DNA of 64,000 bases. It comes from Gemmatimonadaceae bacterium (GTDB lineage Bacteria; Gemmatimonadota; Gemmatimonadetes; Gemmatimonadales; Gemmatimonadaceae). The notes beneath the pieces are model-generated. The model worked only from the letters and a program-made list of their open reading frames with translations, made no database searches and was not told where the DNA came from. This document shows positions 15,888 to 23,903 of this stretch, in pieces; the stretch's first letter is position 1; every line of letters starts with the position of its first letter. Location: positions 38,873 to 102,872 of the forward strand of contig JAICOJ010000002.1 of NCBI GenBank assembly GCA_025930755.1, read 5' to 3'. Both the position numbers and the translations under genes were made by a program.

Positions 15888-16852
15888 TGGCTCTCCGCCG
15901 TAATCGTCGTACCGGCTTCTCCGCGCACTGCATCGCGGCCCCGGCTCAATTCGGTGATGACCGCCCGGCCTCCGGTGCGGCGAACGAAATCGATCGCCGC
16001 CCGCACCTTGGGCCCCATGCTTCCCTCCCCAAACGTCCCGGCCTCATCGAGGTGGGCGGCCGCCTCAGCCGTTAGGCGCTCCAGTCGACGCTGCGAGGGC
16101 GTCCCGTAATCGAGATACACCGCATCGACATCCGTGAGAATGATAAGGAGCCTGGCATCCAGATCGCGCGCGAGCACCGCGGCCACCAGGTCCTTGTCGA
16201 CCACCGCATCCACGCCCTCCCAGCCGAGAATCGCGTCACGATACACGGGAATGCCTCCCCCGCCTCCCGCCACGACCACCGTTCCGGCTTCGACCAGCCG
16301 TCGAATGCTTTCCAGCTCGTGAATCGCGATCGGACGCGGGCTTCCGACCACCCGACGCCACCGTCCCCTCGCGTCCCGCTTTACCGCGTGGCCCTCGGCG
16401 ATCAACGCCTGCGCTCGCGCATCGGGAATGCCGTGGCCGATGAACTTCGTCGGCTCCATCAGCGCCGGATCGTCCGGTGAAACGTGCACCTGGGTGATGA
16501 TCGTTGCGACGTCGCGCTCGCTCCCATGCCGTCGCAAGGCGTTCTCCAGCGACTGCTGAATCATGTACCCGATCCACCCCGCGGTCGCCGCCACCAGGAC
16601 GCCGAGCGGGTTCGCGGTGACCTCGCCGCGGGCCAGCTCGTTCCGCACCAGCTCATCGCCAACCTGCGGCCCGTTCCCATGCACGATGCACAGGTTCCAC
16701 CCATCGAGCGCGAGATCGACGATCGGTCCGAGCGCCGCGCGGGTGTGACGGAACTGGTCATGGATGCTCGACCGCGCGGACGCCGGCGCCAGCGCGTTAC
16801 CGCCGACGGCGATGACAGCGGTCGCCGGTTCCGAGAGCGCTGACTCCGTCAT
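15884..16852 (-). CDS. arcC: carbamate kinase
   Basis: Amino-acid-kinase-fold enzyme interconverting carbamoyl phosphate plus ADP and carbamate plus ATP. The 322-residue product has [52 protein letters not shown] and [14 protein letters not shown], all family motifs. Carbamate kinases usually lie with arcA and arcB; here the gene is directly upstream of sucC with a 4-nt overlap, so it is co-expressed with a second enzyme of substrate-level phosphorylation. Whether it feeds ATP or supplies carbamoyl phosphate (carA is in the window) is open. Confidence 0.9.
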   Translation of the reverse strand: MTESALSEPATAVIAVGGNALAPASARSSIHDQFRHTRAALGPIVDLALDGWNLCIVHGNGPQVGDELVRNELARGEVTANPLGVLVAATAGWIGYMIQQSLENALRRHGSERDVATIITQVHVSPDDPALMEPTKFIGHGIPDARAQALIAEGHAVKRDARGRWRRVVGSPRPIAIHELESIRRLVEAGTVVVAGGGGGIPVYRDAILGWEGVDAVVDKDLVAAVLARDLDARLLIILTDVDAVYLDYGTPSQRRLERLTAEAAAHLDEAGTFGEGSMGPKVRAAIDFVRRTGGRAVITELSRGRDAVRGEAGTTITAESQ

Positions 16853-16897
16853 GGGATCGGGCGCCGCAAGCTATTCAGCCCCTGCAAGCGGTGCAAG

Positions 16898-19378
16898 CTA
16901 ACGTGGCGGCCGCGCGAGAAGCGCACCGAGAGCGTCGTATGCTTCGCCGAAGGCGGGCCAATCGCCTCGCCGGAGAGCGTCACGCATCGCGTCGTACAGG
17001 CGGCTCGCGCGAGTGCGCAGCGATTCATCGCTGATGGGCTCGGCAGCGTCGGGATCGACGGTTGCGCTCAGGCCGAAGGCGTCGGCAAGGGTGCGCCCGA
17101 CGAAGACGCTGTCCTGATCGAGGACGCCAACGCGCACCAATGCGGGCGGACCTTCCGGCGGCCACGCGTACGCGGATTGTACGAAGGTGAGCCGATCGCT
17201 GAGCGGAACGACGCGCACGCGCCCCGCGCGGAGTGAGGGCTCGCGCGGACGACCCGGAAGCGAATCCCGCGTGTGACGAAGACGATCGAGCACGTCGTTC
17301 CATCGAATGGCGGGCCCATCCCGTTCGAGCCAATAGGTGCCTCGCGTCCGTCCACCGGTCGCGATAATCACGCCGCGTACGCCGCCCACGTCGTCCAGGA
17401 CCGGAATCGTCCACGCGGCCGCCTCGTCGGAAATCGGAAGCACGATCGACGGCGACGCCGGGGCCACGAGGCCGCTGTCGGCGCCCTCGTCGGCCGGTAG
17501 AAGGCCGCGGGGAGCCCGCTCCCCGCGACGACCGTGGCGCGCGAGAATGCCGGCTTGCAGATGCGCGGCGTCGAGCGCGGGGGGAATCGCCGCGGCAATG
17601 TTCGCCGGCACGGTCGACCAGTTGGAAAACAGCGCCGGGAACCGGCGCACCCAGCTTTGGGCGATCGGGTCGAGCGCGGAGTCCGCCACCAGCATCACGC
17701 GCCCGGTATGTGCGTCGACGAGCGCTGTTGCGGCGTGTCGGACGTAGCTGAATTCTTCCCCTCCCAGGTTGACGTGCTGGCTCACGGGGTAGTTCGCGGA
17801 GGCCGCGTACAGGTCGAGGGCCCACAGCAGCCTGCCATCACGCGCGATCGGGGCGACGCTCCGGCCCTGGACGAAGAAAGGCGCAAGCGCGCGGACTCGC
17901 TCACGGACTCCGCGCCGACGCACGATTCGCGGCGTCGGCCGCGGTGGGGCGCTGACGAGCAAGCGAAAGTTCTGAAGGCTCCACGCGTGAGCGAGACGCG
18001 ACAGCCTGGTCGTGAGCGCCGGCGCCGCGAGCGTCCCTATCGTATCAGCGACGACGACGTAGCTCGTGGCCCCATCGTACACGATGGGCGCGGGAATGGC
18101 GTTCGACTCGCGAGCCGATCGAGGGCTTTCGCGAACACGCACCGGGTCGCCGCGCACGTCGGCGGAGGACGCGAGGACCCGCGCGAGCGTCCATCGTCCG
18201 GCGGCGAGCGTGTCCGAGGGTGGTCCAGGGGCGTTGACGACCGTCGCCAGCACGCCGGACGGCGCCGCCGTCATCGCGGTCGCATGCGTGGTGCCCTCGC
18301 TTTCGCGAGAGCGCGACATCCACCGCGCGAGCGCCGCCTGCTCCCAGATGGCCACCGATTGGGTCGCCTCCGCTCGCGATGCGATGAGCATGGCCGGGGC
18401 TGCGTTCCGCACGCGATCGATTCCGTACGCCCGTCGCGTGTACATCGTGCGCGTCGTGACGTACGCCTGCGCCCGCTCGGCCGAGTCGGGATCCCCGCGG
18501 CCGATCAGCGGCGGTATCGCACGATCGAGCACCAGGCTCAGCAACAGCACGGTCGCGATGCCGATGAAGGCGATCTTCACCTGTCCCGTCCATCCGAAGA
18601 TCACGACCATGACGGCCGCGACCAGCGTCAGTACCGACAATCCAAGGTTGATCGGGATCCGTCCGTCGAGATCGGCGGGTGTGAGCGCACCTCCTTCGCC
18701 CGTGCCGGAGAGCAGAACCTCGAATGCGTCCAGGCGGTGGCTCCACGCGAGCGTCACCATCAGCACGGCGCAGAGCACCACGAGGTGCCGACGCACATAG
18801 TTCGAGATGTGCAGACGCCCGCGCTCCCAGCGCAGGCTGGGCGTCAGGGCGTAGAGGAAGATCACGAGAACGGTGACGAGAAGCGCCGCGATCACGGACC
18901 AGTAGTACAGCTCCCGCTCTACCGGGAGCCAGTAGACGTAGAACCCGAGGTCGCTCTGAAAATGTGGATCCGCCTCGTTGAACGGCACGCCGATGCGTGA
19001 CAGCATGAAGCCGGTCCAGGTCTCCGCGGGCAGCGTCACGAGGGCACCGAAGAGCACGGCGATCGCCGCCGCCACGGCGAGGAGATACGGGGAGGGCACT
19101 TCCTCGGCGATCTCGATATTGCCTAACCGCCGCGGGAGCCGGAGCGACACGACGGTTCGGCGCACAGCCCACAGATTGGCGAAGATGAACGCCGTCGCCA
19201 CCGCGCCGGAGGCGAGCCTGAGCGTGGTGACGGTCGCGAAGCGGGCGCGCCAGAGGGGAAGCGCGCCCATCGCCTCATACCACCGGTAATCGGCGTACGC
19301 CGCCGACAGCGCGCGCCCGGCGAGAAGCGCTAGGGCGATTCCTCCGATCGCGAGGAGCCACCAGCGCCTCGCCTTCAC
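16898..19378 (-). CDS. UPF0182-family large membrane protein
   Basis: An 826-residue protein. The N-terminal third has about seven hydrophobic helices with family marks: AAYADYRWYEAMGALPLWRA near the start and DPHFQSDLGFYVYWLPVERE between helices. The remaining two thirds is a large, mostly hydrophilic part, probably outside the membrane, with VSQHVNLGGEEFSYVRHAAT and an Asp/Glu-rich end. UPF0182 (COG1615) has no established function. The start is GTG, 1 nt after the phosphohexomutase stop, so the two are co-transcribed; a 45-nt spacer leads to arcC. Confidence 0.85.
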   Translation of the reverse strand: MKARRWWLLAIGGIALALLAGRALSAAYADYRWYEAMGALPLWRARFATVTTLRLASGAVATAFIFANLWAVRRTVVSLRLPRRLGNIEIAEEVPSPYLLAVAAAIAVLFGALVTLPAETWTGFMLSRIGVPFNEADPHFQSDLGFYVYWLPVERELYYWSVIAALLVTVLVIFLYALTPSLRWERGRLHISNYVRRHLVVLCAVLMVTLAWSHRLDAFEVLLSGTGEGGALTPADLDGRIPINLGLSVLTLVAAVMVVIFGWTGQVKIAFIGIATVLLLSLVLDRAIPPLIGRGDPDSAERAQAYVTTRTMYTRRAYGIDRVRNAAPAMLIASRAEATQSVAIWEQAALARWMSRSRESEGTTHATAMTAAPSGVLATVVNAPGPPSDTLAAGRWTLARVLASSADVRGDPVRVRESPRSARESNAIPAPIVYDGATSYVVVADTIGTLAAPALTTRLSRLAHAWSLQNFRLLVSAPPRPTPRIVRRRGVRERVRALAPFFVQGRSVAPIARDGRLLWALDLYAASANYPVSQHVNLGGEEFSYVRHAATALVDAHTGRVMLVADSALDPIAQSWVRRFPALFSNWSTVPANIAAAIPPALDAAHLQAGILARHGRRGERAPRGLLPADEGADSGLVAPASPSIVLPISDEAAAWTIPVLDDVGGVRGVIIATGGRTRGTYWLERDGPAIRWNDVLDRLRHTRDSLPGRPREPSLRAGRVRVVPLSDRLTFVQSAYAWPPEGPPALVRVGVLDQDSVFVGRTLADAFGLSATVDPDAAEPISDESLRTRASRLYDAMRDALRRGDWPAFGEAYDALGALLARPPR

Positions 19379-19379
19379 G

Positions 19380-20750
19380 CTAGACCGTCACACCCTGGGT
19401 ACGGAGCCACCCCTCCATCTCGTCACGGATGGCCGAGAGCCGTTCCGGCGTGCGCGCCTCGAAGCGTGTTACGAGGACGGGCTGCGTGTTGGAGGCGCGG
19501 ATCAAACCCCATCCGTCCCCGAAGTTGACACGTACGCCATCGACGCCAACGGTGTCATACTTCGATGCGAAATGGCTGACCGCCCGATCGACGAGCCCGA
19601 ACTTCAGCGACTCGGGGACCTCGACGCGAAGCTCGGGAGTACTCACGAACTTCGGCACATCGGCGAGAAGCTCGGTCACACTCTTCCCCGAATCGGCGAC
19701 GATGCGCAGGAGGCGCGCGGCGCCGTAAAGCGCATCATCGTGCCCGTAGAATCCTTCGGTGAAGAACATGTGGCCCGACATTTCGCCAGCGATCGGCGCC
19801 CCCAGCTCCTTCATCTTGTCCTTGATCAGCGAGTGGCCGGTCTTCCACATCACCGGGGTTCCGCCCGCCTTCTTGATGGCGTCGGGCAGCGCCTGCGAGC
19901 ACTTCACGTCGAAGATGATCGGCTGCCCGCGACCCGCGCGGGAAAGGACATCGCGTGCGTAGAGAATCAGGACGTGGTCGCCCCACACGATGCCGCCCTG
20001 GTCATCGATCACACCGATGCGATCGGCATCGCCATCGAAAGCGACGCCGATGTCGGCGCGATCGCGATGCACGGCCGCGATGAGGTCCTGGAGATTCTCG
20101 ACGACCGTGGGGTCGGGATGATGATTGGGAAACGTCCCATCGCTTTCGCAGAACAGCGTCTCGAGCTTGGCCCCGATTGCCTTGAGGAGCTGCGGAGCGA
20201 CGAGCGCGCCAGCGCCGTTGCCGCAATCGGCGACCACGCGCAGCGGGCGTGAGAGCTTCCCCACTCGCTTCACGATGTCCGCGATGTAGCGGTCGATGAC
20301 GTGCTCCTCCCGGACGCGGCCACGGCCCGTGGGGAACCTGGCGGCCATGATCACGCCGTAGAGGGCCTGGATCTCTTCTCCGTGAAGGCTGCCCTTCCCG
20401 ACGCTCAGCTTGAACCCGTTGTACTCGGGTGGGTTGTGCGAGCCGGTGATCTGGATGCCGCCCACGACATCGAGGTGGTGGAGCGACCAGTAGAGGAGCG
20501 GTGTGGGAACGATGCCGACGTCGACGACGTCGACGCCTGACTCGGTGAGTCCGCGTACGAGGGCATCACGAAGGCCCTTCCCGCTCGGCCGGTTGTCTCG
20601 GCCCACCGCAACCGTGCCGTGCGCTCCATGGTCGGCGACGTACGCGGCATACGCGCGGCCGATCGCATAGGCGGTCTCGGGATGAAGGTCCCGACCGACG
20701 ATGCCGCGAATGTCGTACTGCCGGAAAATCTCTTTGGCGATGCTGGTCAT
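19380..20750 (-). CDS. phosphomannomutase/phosphoglucomutase
   Basis: Alpha-D-phosphohexomutase interconverting sugar 1- and 6-phosphates for envelope sugars. Start set at MTSIAKEIFRQYDIRGIVGR, where the family begins; the upstream open frame is in the spacer. The catalytic Ser is in GIQITGSHNPPEYNGFKL, the metal loop is FDGDADRIGVID, the sugar-binding loop is GEMSGHMFF, and the phosphate loop is RASNTQPVLVTRFEA. At 456 residues it resembles the bifunctional AlgC/ManB group; which sugar is preferred is not certain, so I give no symbol. Confidence 0.88.
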   Translation of the reverse strand: MTSIAKEIFRQYDIRGIVGRDLHPETAYAIGRAYAAYVADHGAHGTVAVGRDNRPSGKGLRDALVRGLTESGVDVVDVGIVPTPLLYWSLHHLDVVGGIQITGSHNPPEYNGFKLSVGKGSLHGEEIQALYGVIMAARFPTGRGRVREEHVIDRYIADIVKRVGKLSRPLRVVADCGNGAGALVAPQLLKAIGAKLETLFCESDGTFPNHHPDPTVVENLQDLIAAVHRDRADIGVAFDGDADRIGVIDDQGGIVWGDHVLILYARDVLSRAGRGQPIIFDVKCSQALPDAIKKAGGTPVMWKTGHSLIKDKMKELGAPIAGEMSGHMFFTEGFYGHDDALYGAARLLRIVADSGKSVTELLADVPKFVSTPELRVEVPESLKFGLVDRAVSHFASKYDTVGVDGVRVNFGDGWGLIRASNTQPVLVTRFEARTPERLSAIRDEMEGWLRTQGVTV

Positions 20751-20802
20751 CGTGTCCACTCGCGAGGCAGGAACACTGGGCGGCCGTCCCGACGACGGTG
20801 CC

Positions 20803-22323
20803 TCAGCGCGGAGGTGCCGGCGCGCGAGGCAGGTCTTCGGACAGGTGCACGAGCTGCGGAAGGCTGCGGCGTGCAACGCGCAGCACCGGCCGCGGCCAGA
20901 TGCCGACGACGAGCAGTACGATCGCGCACGTCGCGATCACGAACCGCGTCATCCCCGGCACCTTCAGCGGGCTCGGTGCCTCGGCGGGCCGTGCTTTCAT
21001 GAACATCACCATAACGACGTATAGATAGTAGGCAGCCGACACCAGGCTCGTGCCCACCACCCAGATCGCCAGGTTCGTCTGTGAGGGCGGACGCAGGGCA
21101 GCCTGCAAGACGTACCACTTGGCGAAGAATCCCATCCCGCCGAAGATCGGAAATCCCAAAAGCGCGAGCATGAATACCGCCATCGCGGCCGCGAGGCCCG
21201 GCCGCACGCGCCACAAGCCGGCGTAGTCCTCGATTTGCTGGCCGCGCTCCCCCGTTTGCGCGAGCGCGATCACCACCGCGAAGGCGCCCATCGTCGCCAG
21301 CGTGTACGCGAAGACGTAGAACAGATATGCCGACGCCCCTTCGAAGTTACTCACCACCACCGCGACGAGCAGATAGCCCGCGTGCGCGATGCTCGAGTAG
21401 GCGAGCATTCGCTTGATGTTCTTCTGGACGAGTGCGACCACGTTCCCGACCACCATCGTAAACACCGCCAAATACCAGAGCGGTTTGTGCCAGGCGCCAT
21501 TGAGATAGGGGAACGCCTCCATCCAGATGCGCAGGAAGACGGCGAATGCGGCTGCCTTCACCGCTGCCGCCATGAAGGCGGTCATGGGGGTAGGGGCGCC
21601 CTCATAGACGTCCGGCGTCCACATGTGGAATGGCGCCGCCGCCACCTTGAACCCCAAGCCAACGACGAGTAGTCCGACACCCGCCAGGAGCATCGCGTTC
21701 GTCGTGAGGCCGCGTTCCAGAATTGCCGCACCGATGTCCGCGATGTTGGTGCTGCCGGTCGCGCCGAACACGAGCGCGATGCCGTAGAGGAGGAATCCGC
21801 TCGAGAAGGCGCCGAGCAGGAAGTACTTGAGCGCGGCTTCGGCCGCGCGGCCGCTCCGTCGGTTGAGGCCCGCCAGCACATAGACGGCGATGGACATCAG
21901 CTCGATGCCGAGGAACACGATCATCAGATCGCGCGCGGCGGCCAGGAGCATCATTCCAGAGACCGCGAACAGGATGAGGACGTGCGCTTCGGCGACGTCG
22001 ATCCGCTCGCGCTCGAGATAGTCCATCGAGAGTGCAATGGCGAGGATGGCCCCGAGCAGGATGAGCACGTCGGTCGCCCACCGGAACGGATCGACCGCGA
22101 TGGCGCCGCGCGTCGCCGTGTGCCCGGCCCACCACATGTAGATCACGGCCGCGAGCGTCAGTACGCAGAGCGCGATGCTCCACCGCCCGACTGCGCGCTG
22201 ACGTTTCGCGGTTTCGGTCCCCCACGCGCTCGCGAGAAGCAGCACCATGGTGCCGGCGATGAGCAGGAGGTCGGGGGCGAGCGCGAAGGTGAGCTCGAGG
22301 GGACGATCGAGATCGAAGCGCAT
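20803..22323 (-). CDS. nuoN: NADH-quinone oxidoreductase subunit N
   Basis: Antiporter-like membrane subunit of complex I. The 506-residue product is almost entirely hydrophobic helices. Conserved charged residues lie in LIVFLGIELMSIAVYVLAGL (helix 5 Glu), AAPFHMWTPDVYEGAPTPMT, and the Lys-containing LVQKNIKRMLAYSSIAHAGY. It is the last gene of the nuoA-N operon and overlaps nuoM by one base (TGATG). A 52-nt spacer without a terminator separates it from the phosphohexomutase gene. Confidence 0.95.
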   Translation of the reverse strand: MRFDLDRPLELTFALAPDLLLIAGTMVLLLASAWGTETAKRQRAVGRWSIALCVLTLAAVIYMWWAGHTATRGAIAVDPFRWATDVLILLGAILAIALSMDYLERERIDVAEAHVLILFAVSGMMLLAAARDLMIVFLGIELMSIAVYVLAGLNRRSGRAAEAALKYFLLGAFSSGFLLYGIALVFGATGSTNIADIGAAILERGLTTNAMLLAGVGLLVVGLGFKVAAAPFHMWTPDVYEGAPTPMTAFMAAAVKAAAFAVFLRIWMEAFPYLNGAWHKPLWYLAVFTMVVGNVVALVQKNIKRMLAYSSIAHAGYLLVAVVVSNFEGASAYLFYVFAYTLATMGAFAVVIALAQTGERGQQIEDYAGLWRVRPGLAAAMAVFMLALLGFPIFGGMGFFAKWYVLQAALRPPSQTNLAIWVVGTSLVSAAYYLYVVMVMFMKARPAEAPSPLKVPGMTRFVIATCAIVLLVVGIWPRPVLRVARRSLPQLVHLSEDLPRAPAPPR

Positions 22324-23900
22324 CAGTTCCCCATCCGGGACGCAGCCGTACGTTCGGCGGCTCCGCGCTCGACGTCAGAGATGAACTGGGCCGCGGAGCG
22401 CTCCATCCGATCGAGAATGGGCTTGGGATAAATGCCGATCCACAGGATGGGGATTACGAGGGCGGCCATGATCACCATCTCGCGCACGTTGAGGTCGGTC
22501 AGCCGCTCGTTCTCGGCGTGTGTGACCGGCTGAAACAGAATGCGCTGGATGGCCCAGAGCAGGTATGCCGCGGCGAAGATGACGCCCGTCGTCGCGATCA
22601 CGGTCCAGATCGGCTCGGTACGGAAGCTTCCGATCAGCACGAGGAATTCCCCGACGAACCCGTTCGTGCCGGGGAGACCAATCGAGCTGAGGGAGACGAT
22701 CGTGAGCATGGCCGCGAACAGCGGCACCACGCGCGCGATTCCGCCATAGGCGTCGATCATGCGGCTGTGGCGGCGCTCGTAGATCATGCCGATGAGGAAG
22801 AAGAGCGCGCCCGTGGAAATGCCGTGGTTGATCATGACCATCAGGGCGCCCTGCACGCTCTCGAGCGTCAGCGCGAGGATACCGAGCATGACGAAGCCGA
22901 GGTGACTCACGGACGAGTACGCCACCAGCTTCTTGAAGTCCGGCTGCACCATGGCGACCAGCGCGCCGTACACGATGCCGATCACGGCCAGGGCCAACAT
23001 GGTCGTCCGCACGGCGGGCGACATCACGACGTCCGGGAACAGCGGCATCGCGAACCGCAGGAATCCATACGTGCCCATCTTGAGCATGATGCCGGCGAGG
23101 ATGACCGATCCCGCCGTGGGTGCTTCCACGTGCGCGTCGGGCAGCCACGTATGGAAGGGGAACATCGGCACCTTCACCGCGAAGGCGAGGAAGAAGGCGC
23201 CGAAGAGCAGGAGGCCGGCGGTTCGGCTGACGTCGATGGTGCGCAGCAACGAGTCGTAACTGAACGTCGGGGCGCCAGCCTGCCACGTTTGAATCCAGAG
23301 ATACAGGATCGCCACCAGCATGAGCAGCGAGCCGATCATCGTGTAGAGGAAGAACTTGATGCTCGCGTAGATGCGGCGCTCCCCGCCCCAGATGCCGATG
23401 ATGAAATACATCGGAATGAGCATCACTTCCCACATCACGTAGAACAGGAGGAGATCGAGCGAAATGAAGACGCCGATCATCCCGGTGGTGAGCACGAGCA
23501 GGAGCGCGTAGTAGGCCGGCAGCTTTTCGCGCACGCTCGTCCAGCTGCCGAGCACGGAGAGCGGCATGATGAACGTCGTCAACAGGATCATCATGAGCGA
23601 GATCCCGTCGATGCCGACGACGAAGTTGGCGCCCCACTCGGGGATCCACGCTTTCATCACGACGTTCTGCCAGGTGCTCCGCGCCGGATCGAACGTCCAC
23701 CAGAGCCCGGCCGACACGATGAACTCCACCAGCAGCGTCGCGAACGCGATGACGCGAGCGCTCGCGGCGTTGGCGATGTCGTCGACGCGTCCTCGGCCGA
23801 TGCGCGCGACGTAGATCAGGATCGCGCCGCCAAGGGGGATGAGGAGCAGCGCGGGCAGCACCCACCGCTCGTAGCCAATGTCGGCGAGGAATTCGAGCAT
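22323..23900 (-). CDS. nuoM: NADH-quinone oxidoreductase subunit M
   Basis: Second antiporter-like subunit, 525 residues and about 14 helices. The conserved Glu of helix 5 is in VMWEVMLIPMYFIIGIWGGE, and channel residues are in KVPMFPFHTWLPDAHVEAPT and PDFKKLVAYSSVSHLGFVML. It begins 3 nt after the nuoL stop and overlaps nuoN by one base. As in other complex I operons it lies between L and N. Confidence 0.96.
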   Translation of the reverse strand: MLEFLADIGYERWVLPALLLIPLGGAILIYVARIGRGRVDDIANAASARVIAFATLLVEFIVSAGLWWTFDPARSTWQNVVMKAWIPEWGANFVVGIDGISLMMILLTTFIMPLSVLGSWTSVREKLPAYYALLLVLTTGMIGVFISLDLLLFYVMWEVMLIPMYFIIGIWGGERRIYASIKFFLYTMIGSLLMLVAILYLWIQTWQAGAPTFSYDSLLRTIDVSRTAGLLLFGAFFLAFAVKVPMFPFHTWLPDAHVEAPTAGSVILAGIMLKMGTYGFLRFAMPLFPDVVMSPAVRTTMLALAVIGIVYGALVAMVQPDFKKLVAYSSVSHLGFVMLGILALTLESVQGALMVMINHGISTGALFFLIGMIYERRHSRMIDAYGGIARVVPLFAAMLTIVSLSSIGLPGTNGFVGEFLVLIGSFRTEPIWTVIATTGVIFAAAYLLWAIQRILFQPVTHAENERLTDLNVREMVIMAALVIPILWIGIYPKPILDRMERSAAQFISDVERGAAERTAASRMGN

Positions 23901-23903
23901 GGC

